Shown piece by piece: positions 1 to 12,967 of a stretch of 64,000 bases of DNA. Position 1 is the stretch's first letter. Every line of letters starts with the position of its first letter. Under the pieces are notes generated by a model, which was given only the letters and a program-made list of their open reading frames with translations, ran no database searches and was not told where the DNA came from. The position numbers and the translations under genes are program-made. Origin of the DNA: Patella vulgata (taxonomy: Eukaryota; Mollusca; Gastropoda; Patellidae); the NCBI RefSeq assembly GCF_932274485.2, contig NC_065884.2, positions 28,229,540-28,293,539 on the forward strand, written 5' to 3'.

Positions 1-688
1 TAAAAAAAAGATATAACAAACATTAACCTCTATTATATTAAAAATTATACAAACAACCATCTTTAATGGTTTGATAACACTTTACCTCAAGTTTAATTTT
101 AGGGGCGATATTGTACGCTACCTGGGCAATACATACCTAACAATATAACCACCAATACACATTTTGTTTATAGCTCATCATGTTTTTTGTATAAGCTGAA
201 TATGTGATTATGAAGGTGTTTTATGAATAAATCCTAGGAGAGCAATACCATTGTTCTAAGAAAAGATACGGAAATATCAAATATGACATGCCTATTATCA
301 ATAAAATAACATCTGACATGCATTTTGAAAAATAGCTACTAGTATCTTCTATAACATCTTGGAGGGTAAAATATCTAGACAATTGATACCATGGTGTATA
401 GTAACAGCCCTTGTCATTCCGAGGCTGACATATACTAACATATTTATTAATTATTCTTATACATTTTGTTCAGACAGTAATGTTTTAATATTTAGAATGT
501 CAAGTTTTATAATATGTTTATGTCAATGTTCTGGCATGTAGTTATTTAAGTTAAAAATGTTTATCTCCTGTCAAACAGCTTAAAAAAAGTAATAACACAA
601 CCACACACATATATGATCTTTAGACAGAAGTAACAAAATAAATAACACAATTTAAATGATTAAGAATTACAAATGTATATATACTCAC
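1..688. other. Left-edge DEPDC5 intron, no exon recognised
   Basis: AT-rich DNA downstream of the last recognised DEPDC5 exon. A donor (T|GTGAGT on the minus strand) opens an intron here. No later DEPDC5 exon could be recognised convincingly before the window edge. Confidence 0.5.
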
Positions 689-3600
689 AATTTAAAGACA
701 TGTTTAGAGTTTCTAGAAAGTTGCCTTGAGCAGCTGTAGAGTTATATCCCATGGGTATATGTTTTCTGTTTTTACGATGATAATGTAAGACACGATCAGG
801 ATATTTATTAAAAAGAATACGTAAATCTCGTAACGTATTTGACCATTCTTCATACATATATCTTTCATTCTGAACTACCACTCTGAAAAATATTGGAAAA
901 CATATTTTTACTCTGATATCTTATAACATGAATTATGAAAATACAAGCTGATCATTTCATATAGTCAATTACAAGCTGAAAGGGTTAATTTTACCTATAA
1001 AAATCTTCATATATTCTTCCTTTACAATCAATTTGTAAACAATCTCGAATATGTTCTGGAAATTCCTCTGAAAATAAAATGGAATCACGAGTTATTGTGA
1101 TAAAAGATCCAGAGATAAACGCAAGAATCTGTGCTCATGTGTATACACATTTTTCTTTGTTGACCATTATTAGTTATAAAAAAGAAAAAGGAAAATAGTA
1201 TTTTCCGGAAAAAAAAATATTTATATAAATAAATCATACTCCTCACAGTTTCATTGATAAAATATCTATCATCAGAAGTACAATTAAAAAAGTGTCTGAA
1301 AACAGAAGGCAGCTGATCACTATTATGCCATATTAAAAATGGAAGACATACCTATCGAGTGTACATCATAGAATGTTCTAGAGAATAATACTATAGTAAC
1401 ATCATGACAACAATTTTGTTCCTGTAATAAAAATAAAAAGTCCATTTTTCATTTTATTTCATAAAGCAATGTCTCATAAAGAGCTTTATTTATACAGTAC
1501 CAAATATTTTTTTAAATACAAAACACCCACAAATTAGATTTCGTATAAAAAATAGGGCAAGATATCTGTCTTATTTGGTAAATTCCATGAAAATTAAAGA
1601 AATGCTGATTTATAATTGTAGCCTCTGTTATATGCCACCATGATATTCTAACATCTAAACATAAATCTGGAAGGGACCATTAAATTAAGTTTAATAGGAT
1701 TCTTCCCCTCAATAACGTAACAATTCCATAACAATTTATATATTTTAGAAAGACTGAACAATAATTGTAGCCTCTGGAGTGCAGAATTTGGATTGCAGAC
1801 AGGTTGACAGATCTGCAGATGTACAATAAACCTACCTTCCATTTGAGAAACAGATCTGTAAGAAAACCATTAACAGCTTTTTCAAAATACAGATCTCCAC
1901 TAATATCAAAATCCCACATTTCAGATGACATTTGGATAAAGATTTGAACAACAGCTGTGGAAGAACGATAGACTACCTGAAAATATGAAAATACTAAATC
2001 TGAGACAACAAAATAACTAATTTTCAAGTAATATACTGTATTTGTTAACTACTTGATCAATCTCAGATTAATTGTTAAATATATGCTATATATAAAAACA
2101 TACCATTAAAATTATTTTCTTTCTTATTATCAATATGCTAACTTTCGATAATACTTGCTTGTCTCTAGGACACATCGCAAGAAAACAAGTCATTAAAACG
2201 CTAAATTTATTAAGAAATTGATACTGGACTAATGAAGAAGGGCATACATGTAGGCCCTACACCATACAGTGAGCTATGATGAGGGAAATTTTGCTCCGAT
2301 AGTAATTAAATTCTAACAACAGTCAACGTTTCTTTTACATGCACGACACCATGTACACAAGACCTCGGTTTCTTGTCCCGTCTGAACAACAGGCACTTTG
2401 TCTTGCACACGCTGGAAAATCCTAGAAAACTATCTCACCCAACACTGGGATCAAACCCTGGCAGTTACAGCTGTATTTCATAATGGTGATATATTGTGAT
2501 ATATTTACCCTGGTTGTATCTGATATAACACCACATGTTACTTTCTCTCCTTTACTCCATAATTCAACTACTTCAGCCCTATAATCAAACAAATTAATAT
2601 AAGAATACTGCCATTGCATAATGTTTTCAGCTAAAAATATAGTAGCAGTACCGTATTACTTCTTCACTTTGTACCCAGTTAACTTGGTACCATTAACAAA
2701 TATAGCTACCTTAATTAGCCATGACATTTTTGCAAATGAAATGGTTGACACACAAACATAAATACATGTACAGTATATGACAAACCTAATAAACAGACAA
2801 CATAATAAGTGAAAAAATGTGTGAATTATCAAAATTAAAAAAAAAGTGTCAAATGACATGATCAATCAATCCTTGGCTGCAATAAAATAATTTCTATATA
2901 AAACCAAGAATGAAATAGATACTAACTAATGTGGTTTCGCTCAAGAGTCAAGTCCCATATGCAACGAACCAAACCAATCTGCGATATCGGTATGTATTCT
3001 TTACTTGGTAACATTTAAATGAGTAAAATGAGGTGTTTCCACCTCGGGATAATAAGTACCTACATGTATACAAAATTGAACATTCTCCAAAAAGATCTAA
3101 TTAATATATATCAATTATTACCTCATTTCTGTGTATTCCACCTTTTTATTCAAATAAACACATCCTCCAATCTGATAATCAATACATATACAAATAGTAA
3201 ATATATAAAGAATATTTTATTTTGGACATTCAGACACTGTAACTGTTAAACACGTAATTAATACAAGCTAGTACTGTCACTATATATCTATCGCCATAAA
3301 TGTATTGCAATATACGAGGGGGTTGGATGGCCGAGTGGTTAGCATGTGAGCACTATATCATATGGTCCGTCCTTGAGTAAACTGTCATGGTTTCGATTCC
3401 CCGGTTGTATGTGACAAGGAGTAGGGTTGCCTGTCCAACCTCGTGGGTTTTTTCCGGGTCCTTCGGTTTCCCCCCACTGCTACAGACCCCAACACGCAAG
3501 AGAATTATTGAAATAAAATTGAACCATGTGTTAGTCCCGAAATGACCTAGTTTGTGTCGAGTGGACGTTAAACCCCATTTCTCTCTCTCTCCGTATTGCA

Positions 3601-6600
3601 ATATGATATCAATTACGATGCATATTCAGGTCACAAATTTAATAAGAATACCCAATTTTGATTAGGTTAATTTTTATATTTTAATCAAAATATAACTTTT
3701 TTATTTTATTTTTTATTCACCACAAACATATACAAAAACATTACTAATGCTCACAAATACATGTAGATACAAACAGTTCCCATGTATTCTCTATTTTTGA
3801 TTTCCCACTGAAGTTAAATTGAACTATCAGAAATGCCCCATGTTCCCCTTTTATCTCGATTTATTAACACAATATATTCTGGTATAACCCTTTGAAAATA
3901 AAATATACTTATTGATTTTTAAAATTGTCAACCTAATATTAGTATTAAATATATATTTTTTAATTTTATATAATGAAAAATTGTAACAGGCAATGAAAGT
4001 CCATAATTAGCACAAAGCATATAATATTCTAAAATATTACCTTCATTGAAAAAATCATAGACACATCTCACTCACACCATTAGTGTTCAGTTGGACTATT
4101 CATCAATCCAATAAGAGTGATTATAATTTTAATCTATGTGTTTACCTCATGGTTTCTCCATTGTCAGGCATTTTTATAGCATTGATGTGAGCGACAGCAT
4201 CTATAAACTAGTCATAGATGTCACATATCGTAAGAGTATATAACACCCTAAATCAATGGACAGTCATTTTGTCTGCGATATCTTTTACGTCTTTTAAGAC
4301 TCCATATAGAAATTCTCATCCACAGTGGCACTTTCCCGTGATCTCGATTGCCGCACGAAAATTGCTTAAAATATAAGGCAGTGCTTACTATGAAGCTACG
4401 TGCTATGAGTCACGTAGGCCATATGGTGAAGTTAGCCATGCCTCTTTACGGGTGATTTAACAAGTATTATTATTTAAAACGCTTTTCTTTTATTGTCTGC
4501 CGTATAAACCAAGACATATAATTTTGAAGGAATATTACTGACTGAGTTTGAAGCAGGTGCGGATCGGCAAACTTTCATTCTATCGTATTACGAAAACACA
4601 TAATTTTGTAGGAATTTTAGACTCATATTTATGAATACCATAACCATACGGGAATTAAATATGAAAAATAATGAGGTGTTCCTATTTTTATTATGCACGG
4701 ATTTGAGTATTTTGTTTACATTTTATAAAGCAAAAAAAAAAAAAATGATGTTCTGACATCATATACTATTCTTATTTCGGAAGTTCAGCATTCATTTGCT
4801 GCCATATAAACGAAGACACAGTAATTTTGAAGGAATTTTACTGTTGTGAATTTGATGCAGAAGCAGGATCAGCAAGCTTTCATTCAATGTACAGTAAACT
4901 TCAGCGAAGATCCGAGTTAGCCGAAGACCGAAATTCAAGCGAAGATTTGAGCGAAGATCCGACATAGGAAATCCGACTTACGCCAGAAATTAAATAAGAA
5001 AAACGTGCAGGATCAAAGGGTCCAAACGATTTTATCTGAGTTGAGCAAAGATCCGACTTATACGAATCCGACTTAAGCGAGGTTAACTGTATTACAATGC
5101 TTAATTTTATAGGAATGTTACTGACATAAATTTGAATACCGTATGGGAATTAAATATGAAAAATAGCGAGGTTCACCTATTTTTTTATTACGTATGGGAT
5201 TTGAATATCTTGTTGACATGTGATCTTTAATTGTGGTATGAATTGAATACCGTACGGGAATTAAATATGAAAAATAGCGAGGTTCACCTATTTTTATTAT
5301 GTACGGGATTTGAATATATTGTCAATATGTGATTTTTAATTGTTGTATGAATTCTTCTGCTTAAATAACGATATGAGTTATACCCCTTTATTTTTGGTAA
5401 AATGTCTGACAAGAAAAATTTTGAAATCCCATCACTGGTATATGTATTAACAACTGTGAAAACTTACCAGGCTTTTCCACATTCGATACATGTCACTTCT
5501 GCTGAAATACTGCTCTTTAAACAATAACTCTACCAAATCTAATGACACATCCTATAATAGTCATCATCATAAAAAAACAGATTAGAATACATATCTACTG
5601 TCATTTCGCTTTTAATATTTTCTACTGAAATTTTTGAATTTTACTTTTGCTAGGAAAACAAAACCAGTAAACTTGGCCAAACCAATTTAAATTTTAGTTT
5701 TTCGATGTGTGGATGAATACACAATGCACTCAATTCCTGTGTCTGATGTTTTGTTAAAATTTCAAATCTTCAATATTTGGAGCTAAAAGTTTTTGAAAAG
5801 AGCAACTAAGTACTTTTTGTTTTTAAACCAGATTTTTTTTTGAAGAAATTTAAGGCAAAATTTTAATAAATGTTCCCGAAGAACTGAAATTCAAACTGGT
5901 GTGGCCTTAATTATTACAGGAATATTTATTTTGTGCCATCCTTTGCAGAATTATATGAAAATGGGCATAAAGAGTTTACGAATTATAGATTAGTACTTGA
6001 AATGTCTATATTTGAGGAAATGATTAGCAGATTTCTTTCAAATTCTGTGCACAGTTAACATGATGTTATTGACAGGCAACGATTGTTATAAAATTACTCA
6101 ATTATTCACTGGCCATCCACTAAATCTATTGTCAATTACAAATGAGCTTGAACTAGGTCAGTTGTGAGGTAAACCTTGTTTAAAAGAAAATATCTAAGAT
6201 AGTATCATTTCTAAGGCCATCACAATACTGCAAAATATATCAAGAGACAATGCTCTGAAAATAATTAAGTCAAATATATACAAGAACATATTTGTAAATC
6301 ATTATTAAATTCTTACCTTTGGATTAACTTTGCTTACATAAACATCTTTATTTTTCAGGTGAAAGGCAGCTGCAATTGACTGTTCAATACTGATGGCTTC
6401 TAAATAATTTTAATTACAAACAAGATCACATTTTGCTATAAGCTTATACAGTCCAGTGATGTCAATTTTAAAAATCAAAAAAACAAATGTTTATCTTTCT
6501 TAATTACTTTATACAAGTTACCTGTTGTCCTCCTTTAATTCTGGTTAGGACTAATGAAGACTGGCAGTCTCTGACATACACCATACACTGTACTATGCCA

Positions 6601-8344
6601 GAAACTTTGACCGAGCATCAACTTAATTCCAACTGAGAAGAGCTATTTTATGTGCATGCCAAAGTGTATACTGACCATTGGTTTTTCGAATCATGTGAAT
6701 GACTAGACAATGTCCTTACAAGGCCCGCCAGTACTGCACCATTGATATGGGGGAGAAAACATGTCAAAAATCCTGAAAACATGGGCATCGAATGTTATCC
6801 TCTGAGCCACCACGACTACCTGTGTGGTTAGGGAATTGCAATCAAGACTGCACTGTCTATAATTGGACCTGGATATTATTTGGCAAATAAATAATTAGAC
6901 AGTTCCTCATCCAATAGACTATATAAAGTTACTCATATTTAACTTTTTGTATTACCTTTTTGTTGTGGACATTCATCTTTAACATCTTTGACCTGTTTGA
7001 CTTGTAACAGAAGGCGACTGAAATCAGATAATACAGTAAAAGTGGAGTTAATACAAAGAAAGGTTGCCAGGCAACAAGCAACAATATATACCCCAGAGCA
7101 GCTAAATCGTTTGAGCGTTTGACAAATGCTGTCCCATATTAATTCTTTTGTAGGTAATTGGGAGCATTTACAAGACAATTTCATACAGATCAGTTTATAA
7201 TTTTAGTCGTTTGAGGGTTCACAAGGTTCTACAAACTGAAACAAGGGCCTCAAATAATTAATTGGAAGTAATTTAAAAAAATTGTTGAAATTCGACAGGC
7301 TTTTTCGTTTTACTAATCTAAATAATGTATTAAAATTTCATACAGATTGGATGATAACTTTTGTAATTTGAATGTTCACAAGGTTCAACAAAGTCAATCA
7401 AGGACCATAACCCCACAAGCAATTGACAGAAATTGCTGAAATTCAATAGGCTTCTTTGTTGGACTAATTTCAATGATGCATATAAATTTCATACATATCG
7501 GAAGATAACATTCGGCATTTGCGCATTCACAATATGCAACAAAGTGAAACAAGGCCGATAACTTTGAAGAAATTAACGGAAATTGCTGAAATTCAATTGG
7601 TTTCTTTGTTTCACAAATTTAAATGATTCATATAAATTTCATACAGATCAGATGATGACTTTTGTCATTTGAGCATTCATAAGGTTCAACAAAGTGAAAC
7701 AAGGACCATAATTCTATAAGAAATTAACGGAAATTGCTGAAATTCAATAGGTGTCTTCGTTTCACTAATTTAAATGATACATATAAATTTTATAAATATA
7801 AATTTTATACAGATCAGAAGATAACTTTTGTCGTTAGAGCATTCAAAAAGTTCAACAAAGTGAACTCCAGAAAAAATTAACAGAAATGATTGAAATCAAA
7901 TCTATAGGCTTCTTCATCTCACTGATGTAAAGATCATGTAGTCTGGACGCCGAATGTATGGACGGATGGGGGCGACAGCAATATACGACCACATTTTCAT
8001 GTGCGAGTATAAAAATTGATAATTTTGTCATGGTAACAATAATCTTATCTACTCTTAATACTACTCATGTCTTTTATTCTAATCTGTTTTTCTGACATAA
8101 TAACAATCTATCCAGATAAATTTCTATTCTTTGAAAATTCTTTACACTTATTTTTGAAATTCTCTTTTCTATAATCTTAGTTAGAAATGATATTCAATGT
8201 GAATTAACCTATAGCATCAATGCCCTTAAAATATTAGGTTAGTTTACATTACAGACCTATATGCCTCTGCTTGGTCGTAAATCTCTACAACATCTCCAAG
8301 ATTAATATCTGGGAATTCTTTAGGATTCAGTAAAATATCTGCAT
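689..8344 (-). CDS. DEPDC5: DEPDC5/Iml1 (GATOR1 subunit), N-terminal part, ten exons
   Basis: DEPDC5/Iml1 is a subunit of GATOR1, which restrains mTORC1 at the lysosome when amino acids are scarce. Exons in transcript order (minus strand): 8257-8344, 6956-7017, 6317-6399, 5468-5551, 3122-3171, 2509-2578, 1836-1976, 1352-1421, 995-1067, 689-882. All have AG/GT borders and their phases join exactly (915 nt, ~304 residues). Diagnostic segments include [62 protein letters not shown] and [16 protein letters not shown], which match the conserved N-terminal region of animal DEPDC5. The first coding exon, upstream of 8344, was not found. The gene continues past the left edge, so most of a ~1,600-residue protein is missing. 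Introns hold SINEs, a MITE and tandem repeats. No coding defect is visible in these exons. Assignment rests on remembered family sequence. Confidence 0.93.
1836..1976 (-). other. DEPDC5: DEPDC5 exon, best-conserved block
   Basis: This 47-codon, phase-0 exon encodes [18 protein letters not shown] followed by [20 protein letters not shown]. It is the strongest single match to DEPDC5/Iml1 in the window and anchors the identification of the neighbouring short exons. Confidence 0.93.
2229..2463 (-). repeat. tRNA-derived SINE, family 2
   Basis: Read on the minus strand it has a B-box-like segment (GGTTTGATCCCAGTG), a body with AAATTTCCCTCATCATAGC, and GCCCTTCTTCATTAG near its 3' end. The same order occurs at 24505-24850. 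It lies in a DEPDC5 intron close to the 2509-2578 exon. Confidence 0.65.
3122..3171 (-). other. DEPDC5: DEPDC5 50-nt short exon
   Basis: This short exon (acceptor TTATCAG, donor AG|GTAATA) encodes [16 protein letters not shown] plus two bases of an Arg codon. It bridges the exons at 5468-5551 and 2509-2578 exactly in phase and fits the expected position of the family segment between the SDMYRMW and RAEVVELW blocks. Confidence 0.85.
3314..3592 (+). repeat. tRNA-derived SINE, family 1, full length with target-site duplication
   Basis: The tRNA-like head carries an A box (GATGGCCGAGTGGTTAG) and a B box (GGTTTCGATTCCCC). The body follows, then the tail GTGGACGTTAAACCCCATTT and a (CT)n run. A perfect 12-bp direct repeat, gtattgcaatat, lies at 3302-3313 and 3593-3604, as expected for LINE-driven insertion. 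It sits inside a DEPDC5 intron. Confidence 0.9.
4480..5350. repeat. Complex tandem repeat interrupted by a MITE
   Basis: Related segments recur near 4480-4590 and 4795-4880 (AATTTTGAAGGAAT), and near 4637, 5140 and 5250 (GGGAATTAAATATGAAAAAT). The last two are tandem copies about 110 bp apart. The MITE at 4890-5091 interrupts the series. All of it is DEPDC5 intron. Confidence 0.6.
4890..5091. mobile_element. Short MITE with TA target site
   Basis: The ends are imperfect inverted repeats: left TACAGTAAACTTCAGCGAAG, right CTTAAGCGAGGTTAACTGTA, both ending in TA. Internally it repeats GAAGATCCGA motifs. At ~200 bp with no coding capacity it looks like a non-autonomous DNA transposon with a TA duplication. 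Confidence 0.65.
6541..6815 (-). repeat. tRNA-derived SINE, family 2, diverged
   Basis: On the minus strand it has a tRNA-like head (GTGGTGGCTCAGAGG), an old central body and GACTGCCAGTCTTCATTAG at the 3' end. It parallels 24505-24850 in order but with many substitutions. It lies between two DEPDC5 exons. Confidence 0.6.
7060..7990 (+). repeat. Tandem-core element, family 3 (~150-bp units)
   Basis: It opens with the small palindrome GTTGCCAGGCAAC. About five diverged units follow, each holding a version of CATACAGATCAGATGATAAC and GAAACAAGGACCATAA, at ~7183, 7339, 7490, 7640 and 7806. It ends in GGGGGCGACAGCAATATACG and a TTTTCATGTG cap like that of family 1. It lies in a DEPDC5 intron. Confidence 0.7.
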
Positions 8345-8377
8345 CTGAAATAAATAAAAGTGCTATGTTGTTAATTA

Positions 8378-9510
8378 TGTCAACCAGCAGCTGCCAGGCA
8401 GGATACGCCCACATTTTCGAGAGATGGATAGAGAACAAGCTAAAACGAAAGTGATTTTTCCTACAATCAAAGGCCATAATTAGGAAATTACAATTCGATA
8501 TGCGCAAATATCGAAAGGAACCGAGATCTTGGGGTTATAAACATACATTTCAAGTTTCAACAAAATCAGATAAAAATTGTGACCTCTATAGGGTCCACAA
8601 CCTTGATATACCATATTTTTACGCTATTTGAGAACGTGGGGCGGCCACTTTGTCTGTCAGTTTTGGGCTGATTTTCACGAAATTCAAACTCAGCCGTCCT
8701 TAGGGTGTAACGGTGATATAATAATACGTTTTTTTAAATCGGATAAAAATTATGACCTCTATAGGATCCACAAGCTAAAAACGCGATTTTTTGTAAAATC
8801 AGGGGCCATAATTCAGGAAGTTACGGTCCGATATGCGCAAATATCGACAGGAACCAAGATCTTTGGGTTATAAACTTACATTTCAAGTTTCAACAAAATG
8901 GGATAAAAATTGTGACCTCTATAGGGTCCACAACCTTGATATATCATATTTTTACGCTATTTGAGAACGAAGGGCGGCCATTTTGTCTGTCAGTTTTGGG
9001 CCGATTTTCACGAAATTCATACTCAGCCATCCTTAGGGTTTAACGGTGATATAATAATACTTTTTTTTAAATCGGATAAAAATTATGACCTCTATAGGGT
9101 CCACAAGCTAAAACCACGATTTTTCGTACAATCAGGGGACATAATTCATGAAGTTACGGTCCGATATGAGCGATTATCGAAAGGAATCGAGATCTATGGG
9201 TTATAAGCATACATTTCAAGTTTAAACCAAATCGGATAAAAATTGTGACCTCTACGGTGTTCACAAGCTAAAAGCGTGATTTTTCATACAATCAGGGGCC
9301 ATAATCCATGAAGTTACAGTACGATACATGCCAATATCGAAAGGAACCGAGATCTTAGGGTGATAAACCTATATTTCAAGTTTCATTGAAATCGGATAAA
9401 AATTGTGACCTGTAGACTGTTCACAAACAATTGTGGACAGACGTCCGGACGGACGGACAGGGGCGACGACAATATACGTCCACATGAAAATGTGAATCCA
9501 AATATATAAA
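8378..9510 (-). repeat. Tandem-core element, family 1, minus orientation
   Basis: The left end (GATACGCCCACATTTTC) and the GGACGGACGGACAGGGGCGA cap with GTCCACATGAAAATGTG mirror the ends of the copies at 33424-35495. In between are alternating half-units built on GACCTCTATAGGGTCCACAA. Open frames here, such as 8628-8873 and 8961-9206, are by-products of the repeat. Confidence 0.75.
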
Positions 9511-9600
9511 GAGAGAGGAATCCAAAACCATTTGAATAACATAAACTTAGATGGGATCTAAGTCATAATAAACTTGATACGGTGACACCAGTAGTAGGAG

Positions 9601-9772
9601 TGGTTAAAAACAAAGTCATGGGTATCACAAAACCATCTTTTATAGTATCTAAAAACCTACTTCTTCAGAGAATACAAGCTTGTATTCTCTGAAGAAGTAG
9701 GTTTTTAGACTTACGAAACGTTTGATACTATAAAAGATGGTTTTGTGATACCCATGACTTTGTTTTTAACCA
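9601..9772. repeat. Compact fold-back with hammerhead-like core
   Basis: The outer arms (9601-9649 and 9724-9772, 49 bp) and inner arms (9650-9678 and 9679-9707, 29 bp) are perfect inverted repeats. Sixteen bases, GACTTACGAAACGTTT, are present only on the right. Read rightwards, CTGAAGA, a 6-bp stem (GTAGGT/ACTTAC) and GAAAC form a hammerhead-like arrangement of the kind known at the ends of Penelope-like elements. Confidence 0.75.
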
Positions 9773-10150
9773 CATGAAAATGTGGACGTATAAAAATCTC
9801 CCTCAAGTAAAGTACCAAGTCTGATCCATATGTGTTTAACCAGAAAGGCCTTGGTTTCAAATTATGATGGCTCAGTCATCAGACAGTTGGTCAGTCTGCA
9901 GAGGATGTCCGGTAACTCTGGTGCACACACAAATAATTTTTTTCAAAGATCTGTGCAGACGAATTTTCTTTAGATTCGGATGCCATGTGCGGCACAACAT
10001 TTTTACCTTGCACGCAGTAAATTTAATCTGTACCCATAGAGCTATATATTGGAAACTAGAGTGTATTGTGGTCACATGATCATGTGCCAACAATGGGGCT
10101 TCACCGCCATTTTACAACTGGGAAGATTTTGCCTACATTGCCGTACCAAC

Positions 10151-10221
10151 ATGCCGGAGAGTTGTTGCTTTTTGGGTTGTTTCAATGTCAGGCGAAAAGG
10201 GAGTGGATTATCATTTCATAA
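10151..10221 (+). CDS. THAP-type zinc-finger exon, fragment
   Basis: ATG at 10151 opens MPESCCFLGCFNVRRKGS followed by GLSFHK, ending at a possible donor (AA|GTAACA). This matches the start of THAP DNA-binding domains: MP, Cys-x(2-4)-Cys, then an aromatic-His segment. A possible acceptor near 10420 joins in phase, but the reading stops soon after. It may be the first exon of a host THAP gene whose later exons I cannot see, or a remnant of a THAP-bearing transposase. Confidence 0.45.
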
Positions 10222-10762
10222 GTAACATATGTTATAAGTGATCCAATAGAATAGATATAGTATAATCATGATAATAGTGTAAAATAATTTAATAAACACA
10301 GTGTGAAGACGTCGAACACTCAAAGATTGAGACTGAAAACCGGGCAGATCCGTTCACTTGATTTGTTAGTACCGATAATTTTTATTACTGGTATGTAATA
10401 AATACAATTTTTGCAGGTTTAGCGAACTTCCAAATGTATTATAAGGTCCATGTCTGTCATGTCTTCCGTAATCTGTTGTTGATCCACAACAAGGGAGCCA
10501 ATTAGCATAACAGTAAGTAGTGACTCAGTGAGCTAGTCAAATTGACCCAATCGAGTTGTCATGTGTGGCTAATGTAGGTGTGTTACATGTAGTGGTTGCC
10601 ACAATTTCGAATTTCAGTTGTACTTTTTTGAAATTACACGCCACCCCAAATTATCGCCTCTTTTATCAATATCATGCATGGATTTATTTCCTTCACGCTT
10701 GAAGTTTTAGGTGTGTGTGAAATAGCTTTCTATTTAACGTCCGCTTCCACCAAAGTGATATC

Positions 10763-11890
10763 CAGGCCTCGAAATGTTTAAAAAAAGCTACCTGTCGCAA
10801 GCGACAGGTACATGTAACAGGTAGCTTTTCTTCATACCTGTCGCTTCAGTAAATAACATGTCACTCTCAATTATCAAACTCAAAGACTAATCACATCACA
10901 CATATCCATACATGTAGGTACACACACACGTGGTTTGGTCTTTGACGTACATTGCTCTATATAAATATCGTAATATGAAACCTTTTTATTTCTTCGACAT
11001 CAGAATGCCTAAAAGTTCTTGAAAGTTGGCGAATCTGCTTTGGCTCAGCGACTCGAAGATTCGTACAATTCTATCATCCGTATCCATGTGAATTCCGCAA
11101 AGTATCATGGTACCACACTTCCGTACTAAATCGAATACTTCACCGTTGAGTTGTAGAATTCAGATTTTAAAATATCCGTAATAAATTGAATATCAAAACA
11201 CAAATCACACCTGTGCATGGCACCGTATTTACATGTACCGCGTGCGAAGGACATAACGCCACATGGAATTCCATTCTCACATATCCGGACTATATTTACG
11301 CTACAAATTATATTTATACAATGTATATGAAATATTTTTCCGACCTGATTTTTTGATTTTGTCAAATTGTCTTATAAATTATTCATAGCCTTTATTTATG
11401 GAAATTGTTTAAAACTTTTTAAATGATTAAATACACCAAGCAACGAGCCGTGTGCATTTCCATTCCAACCACTACTATATATTTACTGTGGTGTCGTGAC
11501 GGTAGAATTATTTCAGGTGACTTCGGGGTGCGTTTTAATTTATTTAGATATAATACTCCATAATGCTATAAACTAGTGTCAAGCAGATGAAAACAAGCAT
11601 AGATGGTGTGAAATTCATTGATATAAAATTGTCTACGAGCTCTACGAGCGAGCGAAATGTAAACAGTGCAAATGGTGGCTTTTCGCGATATTTCCTTGCT
11701 TAATTCTTGCATTTAGAAACAAATAATTAAATGTACGTGACATGGACGTGAGTATTGTGGTCAATTTACTGAACATGAAGTAAAATTTAGTCCACCTGTC
11801 GCAAGCGACAGGTAGTTTTATTTGCTACCTGTCAGACGAAAAAATCGCCTGTCGGCGAGTCACGTAGACAGGCAAACATTTCGAGCCATG
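10763..11890. mobile_element. hAT-like non-autonomous element
   Basis: The ends are inverted: CAGGCCTCGAAATGTTT on the left and AAACATTTCGAGCCATG on the right. GATATC is shared by the flanks, an imperfect 8-bp duplication. The hairpin CTGTCGCAAGCGACAG lies just inside both ends (~10790 and ~11800). No transposase was recognised. A minus-strand frame at about 10998-11160 (including KCGTMILCGIHMDTDDRIV) is unidentified. Confidence 0.55.
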
Positions 11891-12359
11891 GATATCGCAG
11901 ACAAGAAGTTTTAGGTTGCATGCCGGAAATTTGTAAGCCTTTTTCATTCCACGTGCGAGATGTAGCTGAAATCAGACATACTGCAAACGACAGTTGGCCG
12001 GTCACAAGTGTCAGTGGGTATAAATTATACCCAACTGGAGCAGCATTCTACCGTACTCTGTATTGCCATTTCTTCATGAAGCCTAGATAACAAACCTTAA
12101 TCTCTCAACCCGTGTTTCGAGTTAAGAACTGAGGCCATGACCTATAACGTTGCAGCTCCGGAAGCGATTCACACCCGGTATTTTTAAACAAAATTGACAA
12201 TAGTTTTAATCAAAACAATGATTGATTATTGTTATTTATAATATTTCTACAACAGCCAACTACAATTAAGCATATAATCCTACCTGAAACGGGTACAAAT
12301 CGTCGTTTTTAAAAACGAGGCGTTAAGCCGTTACTAAGACCGCCATCTTTTTAAATGAT

Positions 12360-12700
12360 ACGCTGTCATCATGAAGGCGGGCTAAATATAAGGCTTTTAT
12401 AACAGCCAATCAAAAGGACAATCGAAAGCACTGTAACCAGTTTTACTCTGTGCTGCAACTATGAATGGATTTCGATGGCGGTGAACGTCGGACAAAAACA
12501 ACGCTTCATTAATTTAAACGCGAATATTTGGAGTTAGGCGACAGTTGTGCCACTACATTGGCATCTGTAAGTTTTATTAATCATAATAGCATAAGCTTAT
12601 CTTATTTTAAACTGAGTTTGCCACTTGGAACTAAAGGCATCCAATCGTAGCTAAAAACAAACACATCAGTATATCTCAACGTTTTTAGCTACCTTCTCGT
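12360..12700. other. Non-repetitive stretch, possible promoter or 5' exon
   Basis: ATGGCGG-like sequence on both strands (near 12340 and 12470) and a consensus donor, CATCT|GTAAGT, near 12568 would suit a transcription start. An inverted pair GTAGCTAAAAAC / GTTTTTAGCTAC lies at ~12646-12696. No coding match was found, so this is weak. Confidence 0.2.
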
Positions 12701-12967
12701 AGCTACATGAGGCCCAGAACCGTGAGAACGCGCCAGAAGCCCATATTTCAGGCCTATACAGTTTTAGATTTTATGCAATGTGTCTTTTTAAGGTACCGGT
12801 ACGAACGTGCATATTTTCTTATTACCTTTTTGTGTCTTGCTATGAAGCGATAATTTGTAGGTTTTCATTTTTCTACCTTTACTTGAATTGTTTCTTGACA
12901 GTCAATCGTACGCCTCCATTTTGACTAATAGAGTTATCTGCCCTTTATACTTTACAGGTCAGGTCTA

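Noticed and set aside
310-420. Possible further DEPDC5 exon on the minus strand (translation with TRAVTIHHGIN)
   Set aside because: The resemblance to the expected next DEPDC5 block is weak, the frame ends in a stop and no donor fits.
3314-3400. Candidate tRNA gene (A and B boxes)
   Set aside because: It cannot fold into a full cloverleaf, continues into a shared SINE body and tail, and has target-site duplications.
8628-9206. Two similar 81-codon frames
   Set aside because: They lie in repeated units of a non-coding tandem-core element; the similarity is that of the repeat.
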